A DNA stretch of 64,000 nucleotides. Origin: Morinoia aosen. Taxonomy: Eukaryota > Arthropoda > Malacostraca > Amphipoda > Talitridae. How positions within the stretch are numbered: the first letter of the stretch is position 1; every line of letters starts with the position of its first letter. Shown here in pieces: positions 58,001 to 64,000 of this stretch. Where the stretch lies: positions 20,823,360 to 20,887,359 of the forward strand of contig CM059562.1 of the NCBI GenBank assembly GCA_030386875.1. The letters run 5' to 3'. The notes under the pieces were generated by a model. The model saw nothing but the letters and a program-made list of their open reading frames with translations, was not told the DNA's origin and searched no databases. A program made the position numbers and the translations under genes.

Positions 58001-61000
58001 CTAACCACGAAGCACAAATCCACCAAGAGGTACAAGCCAACTAATCGGTCAATGCCCACTTAAAAGCACAAACCCACCAAGATGCACAAATTTACCGAAG
58101 GCACAAACCCACCAAGATGCACAAATTTACCGAAGGCACAAACCCATCAAGAGGCACAAGCCCACCAAGAGGCACAAACCCACCAAGAGGCACAAACCCA
58201 CCAAGAGGCACAAACCCACCATCAGCACAAATTCACAAAAAGCACACACCCACCCTCAGCACAAATTCACGAAAGGCACAAGCCCACCAAGAGGCACAAA
58301 TTCACAAAAGGCACAAGCCCACCAAGAGGCACAAATTCATAAAAGGCACAAACCCACCAAGATGCACACATTCACAAAAGGCACAAACCCACCATGAGGA
58401 ATAAGCTCACCAAGAAACACAAATCCACCAAAAGGCACAAGCCCACCGAGAGGCACAAGCGCACAACTGGTGCTCAGCCACGGGTCTACACACCTCCATA
58501 CACCAATACTTGCAATCGATTTAGTATTACCTGTCACCTGCCGAAGCACAAAGCGTCAATAAAGCTGTTCAATTATTGTAACCGTACAGGCACACGCTAA
58601 CCCCAGGGCGGATGTTACAACAGACCACGGCCAACTTTCCACCTATCACTCCGCTATCTGTCCAGCTGCCGACCAGTCATGAGAAATTCGCCCTCCCAAT
58701 ACTTTTCATCTGTTTGGTCCAAATTTGACTAAACTAATCAAGTATTGTACGAACACTTATTACTGAATTTTCGATTAATATTCTGACCTTTATCCCCCTT
58801 GAATTTCAAATAAAATAAAGCAATAAATTTCCGTAGTTATCGATGTTAAAATGAAGATTCCAGTGTTGATACAAACACGGGAACGACATGAAGCACGGAG
58901 ATGATTTTCATTTTGGGATGCAGCAGAGTAAAAATTTAATACTGCAGACTACTACCGAATCCTTTCAGTGGAAGACAAGTCAGGTAACAAACACAAGAAA
59001 TTTCAGCAAGCAATATTTGAGCGCATCAATATCCCACGAATTAAAGTTTGTTACCTGTAGGTGGCAAACAATTGGAACTAACAATAAGGAAGGAAATAAG
59101 AATATCAATTAAGAATATATCGGTCGAGACAACAAATACAAATAAGCATATGCCTCGGCATAATCCGCACTAACTTACATCAAGTACTTTTTCCCTCAAA
59201 ACAAAGTACTTTCACTTAACGCTTCACTTTTTACACCAATATCAGCGAAAGAGAGCTCTTCATCAACTCGATTATACACCAGGTTTAAGCACCGAACACA
59301 GATTGATTAAGATTGATTGTTCAAATACTGTGTACCTAACCACTTTCTTCCCTTGACAGAGGCTACAGAGCTCGCAAGTTGTATTTAATACACTTATGAC
59401 GAACAAAAATAGCACGTACTCTATTGTATACTTGAAATATGCAGGCATAAACTAACAATGAGCAAAAGAAACAATAAATCTATTAGATATTTAAATTATA
59501 TTCAATCAATAATATTTCGGGTAAAAAATGTTTTCGTATAGAACAAATTTCTCGTTCTTAGTTTGAACAAATACACTTTCCATCAAGTATTTGTTACTCG
59601 AACTGTCCAGTTCGTTCCAAAAATGTTGAAAGTTGTTACTTTGAGTTGTCAAGTGCAAACTTGTACATCTATCGTTAAGTGGTGTCGTGATAACGGTTAG
59701 GAGTAATGAGCTAACGAATTCTGTGAAAATCTTAATAATCGAACAATAGAAAGACGATAAAAATTGCAAGAAAATGTAAGAGAATTTTCCTATTCCTTTT
59801 CCCACCATTGCTTTATTTGTTCAGGGGTATACGAAATCAGGGTCATACAATAGTAGATTTGGTGCCCAACACAAGGTTTCCCAGAGATCCATATGGGACA
59901 TTATACAAGAAATTGGTAACAACCCAATGACCACAAGAAAGGGGTTGTAAGAAGATTCATTAGCTTCCGTGGATCACTACGAACTATAAGCAGTAAACTT
60001 CATAGGAATAAACTGAGGGCTACCCTCTCCTAGAAAAGCTCCAGTATTGACTAAAAGGCATAAAGTTGATCGTTTGAAATTTGCTTCAGAACATTAAGCT
60101 GAACCTGATACATTCTCGAAAATGTTTCATGAACTGACGATTGGAAAATTAAAATTTTTTGGACGAAATTTATGTAGAAACGTTTGGAGGAAAGATAGTA
60201 CCGCCTAAGCACAGAACAACACAATTCTCACTGTGAAGTTTGAAGGTGGCAAAATCATGGTGTGGAGGTGTTTTTCTGCAAATAGCACCGGTAATTCACG
60301 TGTGATAGATGGTAAAACGAATGCAGGGATGTATCAAAACATTTTGAACGATAATTTGCGGGCCTCCGTCGGTTTTGGCCTCCGTGCAAAACGCCACTCC
60401 AAGAAGAGTGCGTTTTACAACAGGATAACGATCCTTAGCACACGTGAAAGTTTACTAAACAATGGATTTCCCATCAAATTACAAAATTACTTGAATGGCC
60501 AAGTCAAAAACCAGATTTAAACCCCCTAGAGAACTTGTGGTAATATTTTAAAACTAAAATTCATGCATCAGCTCCGAAGTACATTGAAAATTTGAAGAAA
60601 TTTTGTTAAGGGGAATGAGACAAAATTCATAAAAAAAACGTGTGGCTCATTAATTAAAACTTACAGAAAACGATTGATTGCTGTACTTATGAATGAAAGT
60701 TATGCTACGTAGTATTAAACCAGATTTACTCATTAATTTTTTTCTGTACGAATACTTTTATCACCCTTAAATATTCAGTACAGAGTATAATTTCAATATT
60801 TAACGTTTGCTGCCGGTTTACCACAAGGTAAATTGTTCATTTACGCATCGGTGTGAATGAACAATATTTAAATTGTTTCAACAGCTTTTTTAGAAGAGAT
60901 TTAAGCATACGAGGAAAAACATCATCATGCTATTACTTTTTCCCACTTCTTATGAAAGATCCAATGTATTTTTTCGAGTAGCAAAGTCGTTTTTTAAACT

Positions 61001-62301
61001 CTGCTACTTACAACCTAAATTGATATGCGACCACAGGTGCGTTAAGCGGCAGCGAACCTATCAATAGATATTTTTGTATGGTCTTACTTTTAGCATACAT
61101 ATGCGAATGTAGAATCGGGTACATGCCTTTCTTGATCACAAATTTATAAAATAAAAAATCTCAACATGTACGAATATTTTTTTCCCCTAACTGTGCCCAG
61201 GCCCTCGGCGAATCGGAAGGCGCATTCGCATTTGTACTAACTGGAAAATAGCAATTAAAACATTACCCTGCTCCACACGTCGCAATAAAAGCTATGAGCT
61301 CACCTGGAGCTACGCCGCTGAAATCCTCAAGCAGCTCACCTCTTCTGACGTGAGTGCATATTATCGTGCGCGACTGTCGCTCACAAAATCAATAGTTCGA
61401 CAAGCTGCCAAGCAGGACCGCCACTTTATGTAAGTAAGGTGATTTAGACTCCCTACCCAAGAATTATTTCTGGTGCGAGCAAAATTCCTCTCGTTCAACG
61501 AAGCACAATATTTTCCAAAAATGTTTTTTCTTACGTTCATGTATTCTCATGTACTATAAAATTAGAACTTTTAGCGCGAGTTATTTTTCAATTCGTAAGC
61601 TAGAGCATCTACCGCCTCAACCATCGGACTAGTCTCGAGTGTAATCACTTCTCAGAAAGTGAAGAACGCAGCAGCTTCGTGCGAGTGGAGTACCTCCCAA
61701 ATCATTGTTGTATAGGGCTTTGAATATTTTTAGGGCATATTTTTCATTTCTCATTCAACTACCCTTGACAGAGATAGACTATTGGCATGCCACGTATGGT
61801 TTGTCTATTAGTACGCCTCGTATAGTTTGCCTATTATTATGTCTCGTATGACTTATCTATTTGTACACCTCTGATGGTTTGTCAATTAGTACTCCTCGTA
61901 TGGAACATTTGTTTTAGGATGTCCTATATTAAGAAACTTTTAAAAGCCAATATGTTGGCATGTATCTCATGTGACAACTTGGAAATACACATTTTTTTTC
62001 TTTTTCTTTGTAGACAGACCACAATTTCTTCTCAACAAGTGTGTTAGGGGGGAATACACCATGAAAAAGCAAAACATGCTAGAGCTATCACTACCAAGAG
62101 GACGGGCTCACACACTTGGCTAATTTGAAGAACTTCTCCGTGATGTAGTCCTGGCAGAGGGAGTTTTCAAACGCCAAGTAGAACCAGTAGCGCTGCTGGA
62201 GCATTTCGAGGCACTCGGAGGCCTGGTGGGAGGGGCAGCTGTGCGTCCCGCACTTGCCGTACACGTCCACCTGCACGTGCGCCTGCAGCCTCGACACCAG
62301 C
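51892..62301 (-). CDS. Alpha-1,3-fucosyltransferase (GT10), C-terminal three exons; 5' part not in window
   Basis: Exons 62301-62116, 57276-57118 and 52060-51892 join on the minus strand into about 170 codons ending in TGA. The product is the C-terminal half of the catalytic domain of a Golgi type II membrane enzyme that transfers fucose from GDP-fucose to N-acetylglucosamine of glycans. Visible family motifs in order: [27 protein letters not shown] (the GT10 donor-binding signature), [20 protein letters not shown], and a C-terminal WCDLCKKLH cysteine motif. NVT in exon B is a possible N-glycosylation site. Both internal junctions are phase 2. The membrane anchor, stem and N-terminal catalytic part were not found between 62302 and 64000 and probably lie to the right. 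Core (FucTA-like) versus antennal (FucTC-like) specificity cannot be decided. Confidence 0.9.
52197..52419. mobile_element. Piggybac-like TTAA MITE, copy E
   Basis: Left TTAACTCTTTGACGACGTGA, right GCAGTCAAAGTGTTAA. The interior (GGTGGTACACAGAGACAATT) is the same subfamily as 30451-30698. It lies in the fucosyltransferase intron next to exon C. Confidence 0.75.
53181..53519 (-). pseudogene. C-terminal cysteine-rich tail of the LINE polyprotein, out of frame
   Basis: After another frame change near 53540 the minus strand reads [18 protein letters not shown] and [20 protein letters not shown]. This is the CxxC...H...C tail found after RNase H in I- and jockey-type elements. A further shift near 53319 separates the last 40 or so residues. 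Confidence 0.85.
53556..55660 (-). pseudogene. Reverse transcriptase-RNase H polyprotein of the LINE, frameshifted
   Basis: One frame (55660-55301) carries the RT N-terminal part: [38 protein letters not shown] and [14 protein letters not shown] single-base shift near 55315 moves the reading to the next frame, which continues [20 protein letters not shown]. That frame has motif [13 protein letters not shown], the YVDD catalytic box ([14 protein letters not shown]) and the thumb. The RNase H domain follows, with acidic residues in [25 protein letters not shown] and [14 protein letters not shown]. The second frame is 629 codons without a stop, so the copy is fairly young. The shift makes it inactive as it stands. 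Confidence 0.9.
56655..56885. mobile_element. Piggybac-like TTAA MITE, copy G
   Basis: It starts CTAACACGTTGACTACGC and ends GTAGTCAAAGTTTTAA. The interior ATTCATTTATACCGGTACGT also occurs in copy F and, inverted, near 60840. Confidence 0.68.
57118..57276 (-). CDS. Fucosyltransferase exon B (YNVVPVVYG ... EYF)
   Basis: Acceptor TTCTTTCAG. It encodes [38 protein letters not shown] and [14 protein letters not shown]. The donor GTGGGT leaves CA, which joins G of the next exon as Gln and gives EYFQWRENYG, the expected continuation. Confidence 0.92.
57764..58470 (+). repeat. Degenerate 18-bp minisatellite in a fucosyltransferase intron
   Basis: The consensus unit is AGGCACAAACCCACCAAG. The left part (57764-57900) has AAGAGGGACAAAT-type units that resemble the 15-bp array at 41278. 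Variation in unit length is frequent. Confidence 0.85.
58471..59839. other. Fucosyltransferase intron, nothing recognised
   Basis: AT-rich sequence between the 18-bp minisatellite and the Tc1-like pseudogene. No exon seen on either strand. Confidence 0.4.
59840..60620 (+). pseudogene. Tc1-like transposase pseudogene
   Basis: Broken frames match a Tc1-type transposase in order: a degenerate helix-turn-helix linker region, then a KFNLFG-like stretch near 60160. After that come [20 protein letters not shown] and [17 protein letters not shown] (60233-60400), and finally EWPSQ and [10 protein letters not shown] in other frames near 60500-60540. The D-D motif segments are visible but stops and shifts separate them. 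Inverted ends were not identified. Confidence 0.75.
60800..61045. mobile_element. Piggybac-like TTAA MITE, diverged copy H (opposite orientation)
   Basis: TTAACG occurs at the left end and CGTTAA at the right. The interior AATTGTTCATTTACGCATCG and GTGTGAATGAACAATA is related to the inverted form of copy G. Confidence 0.5.
61201..61429 (+). CDS. Candidate orphan exon inside the fucosyltransferase intron
   Basis: A CCCCTAACTGTGCCCAG acceptor is followed by an open frame with [18 protein letters not shown], then [15 protein letters not shown] and [11 protein letters not shown]. It ends at a near-ideal TAT-GTAAGT donor. G+C content is higher than in the surroundings. It could be an exon of an overlapping plus-strand gene, a processed fragment or a transposon-derived ORF. 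The protein is not recognised, and no partner exon was found. Confidence 0.2.
62116..62301 (-). CDS. Fucosyltransferase exon A (VDVYGKCG ... FFKLA)
   Basis: The acceptor is ATTTGGGCAG, with only a weak pyrimidine tract. The first base G completes a codon from an upstream exon. The exon encodes [18 protein letters not shown], the cysteine-containing [19 protein letters not shown], and [14 protein letters not shown]. The exon ends AA before GTGTGT, a weak donor. It is chosen because AA plus G of the next exon restores Lys and the family-like [16 protein letters not shown] stronger-looking GTGAGC four bases on breaks the frame. Confidence 0.88.
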
Positions 62302-62390
62302 CTGCCCAAATCATAGTTCATACTCTCACGTTTGTGAAATGATTGATGAATTGCTTCCGATGTTCACGTTTGGGAGATGATTGATAAATT

Positions 62391-62782
62391 GTTTTAGTTT
62401 CAGCCTCTCTTACCACAACATAGATGATGTTCAAAGAGAGGAAGGATGAAAGCACCATTTTGTATGGAGTCAAGGCAACGCAGAATCTATAAACAAAGTG
62501 TGTTCCCACACAGGATCCACTACGCACAGAAACAGTGAGATAAGAAGGAAGGTTAGGAAACAAGATAAAAGTTGAAGAAGACAGTCACAGGTGCTGAAAA
62601 ACAGGACACCAGAGAACCAAAAAAAAGATTGCCTCTAACAAAACAAAATGAAAAATTTAATCCAACAAACAGAAAGCCTATCTAACTCTAGGCTCAGGAC
62701 CTCTCATTTTCCCTTGAAAATGATACAATAGTTGCATAGTTACAATGTAAAGATACAATAGTTGTATCTCTCTGAGAGATAC
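62391..62782 (-). mobile_element. SINE-like repeat copy 19
   Basis: A long-subtype copy with an extra ATTTTGTATGGAGTCAAGGC to CACACAGGATCCACTACGCA segment. It ends in a locally duplicated GATACAATAGTTG motif. It lies just upstream of fucosyltransferase exon A. Confidence 0.72.
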
Positions 62783-63159
62783 AGTTGAGAAAAAATGTTT
62801 CTGTTATCCAATTTGGAAATTTCTTGTAATACAAAAACGGTTTGTAGAAAATGCGGGATCCGAAGATTAAACATGAGGAAATATGGAACCGCTTAGCAAT
62901 AAAACAACTATACACAGAATCAGTCGTATGGTTACAAAGAATCGCTCTTTGACACTCATGCTGTCAATTTATTCCTAGAAAATTAACGAACAATTCTTAA
63001 CACCTTCTTATGAATAAAAAGAGGAACGCCCTCGAATTGAATCCTAACAAGCAAAGACTCGAGCGTAAAGCAGCAACAACACTGGTGCGACCATCCATGG
63101 TTTAACGCGGTGTCGGCCCATGCGAACCATTTTAAACTCGACATCTTTATAAACGAGGA

Positions 63160-63493
63160 TTAGATTAGATTAGTCGTTAGTTTTAGCCTCCCTACCTGCA
63201 GCAACAAATGCGATCCAAAGAGAGGAAAGCACCATTTAGTATGGAGTTAAGGAAAAGCGAAAACTACGCAGAAAGGGCATAGAAACAGTAGGTTGGGAAA
63301 GAAGATTATTAAACAAGATCAAAATTGAAGAAGGAAGTAGAAAGTGCTGAAAATCAGGACAGCAGAGAACAGAAAAAAGATGGTCCTTAACATAACAAAA
63401 ACATTTTATTTCAACAAAAAGAAGGTCTATCTAACTCTCAGCTAGGGCCCTCATATTGTCCCCCTGGGAGCGCTAATTCCCATAGATACAATA
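63160..63493 (-). mobile_element. SINE-like repeat copy 20 with target-site duplication
   Basis: The tail TTAGATTAGATTAG is at the left, and the copy ends at GATACAATA, so the CCCCTCAGGGGG terminus is missing. TTATAAACGAGGA is duplicated at 63147-63159 and 63494-63506. Confidence 0.85.
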
Positions 63494-63680
63494 TTATAAA
63501 CGAGGAAAGTGTCTGGATAATAATAATAATAATAATGAGGGGTGTTGATACAATCAACATTAAAGCACGGACACGGGTCCTTTACTTCTCCCCTTTATGC
63601 ATGTCGTCTGCGATCGAAAGGTCAATTTAGAACCTCATCATTAAAGGTAAGTCAATTGCAATGCAAAGTTACTGAAACAT

Positions 63681-64000
63681 TTAAATTAGGTCGTATACAT
63701 CTATCACACGAAGATAGTTCATTAATTCCTTGACGTCTAAATGGCGTCCCAATACCGTCTCGACGGTAGGTTGTAGCGTTTGGCAAGCCATTATACAATT
63801 TCTACTATTTGTTAGACTTTCACATTCTATGATTAGATGTTTGACATTTAGTGTTGAGTTGTTGCAAAACTCGCATACTGGTGCAATACCAGGTATCTCG
63901 TTGTTCATCAGGTAGCCATGCGTTAAGAATGTGTGTCCTATTCTGAGTCTGTTAACTATTATTTCCTCTTTACGTGATATTTTACCTAATTCCAATTTCG
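63681..64000 (-). pseudogene. C-terminus of a second, different non-LTR polyprotein, cut by the window edge
   Basis: The frame reads VNRLRIGHTFLTHGYLMNNE and VCEFCNNSTLNVKHLIIECE, then ends at a stop near 63681. The RLRIGHT and CxxC...KHLI.EC signature equals that of the element at 53181 but with low identity, so it is another family. The rest lies to the right of the window. The ATAATAATA run at 63519-63537 may mark its 3' end. Confidence 0.75.

Noticed and set aside
58082-58404. THQEAQ-type repeat protein
   Set aside because: It comes from the degenerate 18-bp minisatellite inside a fucosyltransferase intron. The frame breaks between units.

Overview
This is a piece of a large, repeat-rich eukaryotic nuclear genome. 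Its genes have GT-AG introns, and interspersed repeats and transposon remnants occupy much of the window. The spliced amino-acid transporter closely resembles arthropod, especially insect, y+LAT/LAT transporters (for example its FGDRMLG and [11 protein letters not shown] segments). A GT10 fucosyltransferase and an I/jockey-like non-LTR retrotransposon fit an insect or related arthropod. The species cannot be named from the sequence alone.

Layout. 1-11.5 kb: no gene recognised; SINE-like copies, a hAT-type element, a TTAA-flanked MITE with two perfect palindromes, a T/G homopolymer next to a 77-bp tandem array, and a short Helitron. 11.6-32.0 kb (+): a complete nine-exon SLC7 light-chain amino-acid transporter of 535 codons. 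All eight introns join in frame. Intron 2 (9.8 kb) holds a second Helitron copy, a mariner deletion derivative, a 22-bp minisatellite of about 75 units split by a tRNA-type SINE, and a triple transposon nest. 32-51 kb: mostly intergenic, with inverted repeats, two minor tandem repeats, a 15-bp minisatellite, a DDE-transposon remnant, and a 1.15-kb TTAA-flanked composite element. 50.9-51.8 kb (+): two candidate terminal exons of an unrecognised gene. 51.9-62.3 kb (-): the last three coding exons of an alpha-1,3-fucosyltransferase. Its introns contain a 3.5-kb non-LTR retrotransposon nested in a MITE, an 18-bp minisatellite and a Tc1-like pseudogene. Its upstream exons were not found and probably lie beyond the right edge. 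A second non-LTR fragment runs off the right edge.

The two recognised genes point toward each other and have no evident shared pathway. One is a plasma-membrane amino-acid exchanger subunit, the other a Golgi glycosyltransferase. The most interesting material is the repeat content. One SINE-like family of roughly 355 bp appears about 20 times, with 9-15 bp target-site duplications at several copies. It has no obvious RNA polymerase III promoter and contains internal T-runs. All copies left of about 36.7 kb are in + orientation and all copies to the right are in - orientation. Piggybac-like TTAA elements, also repeated, are nested with these SINEs and with the LINE, so the relative ages of several insertions can be read directly.
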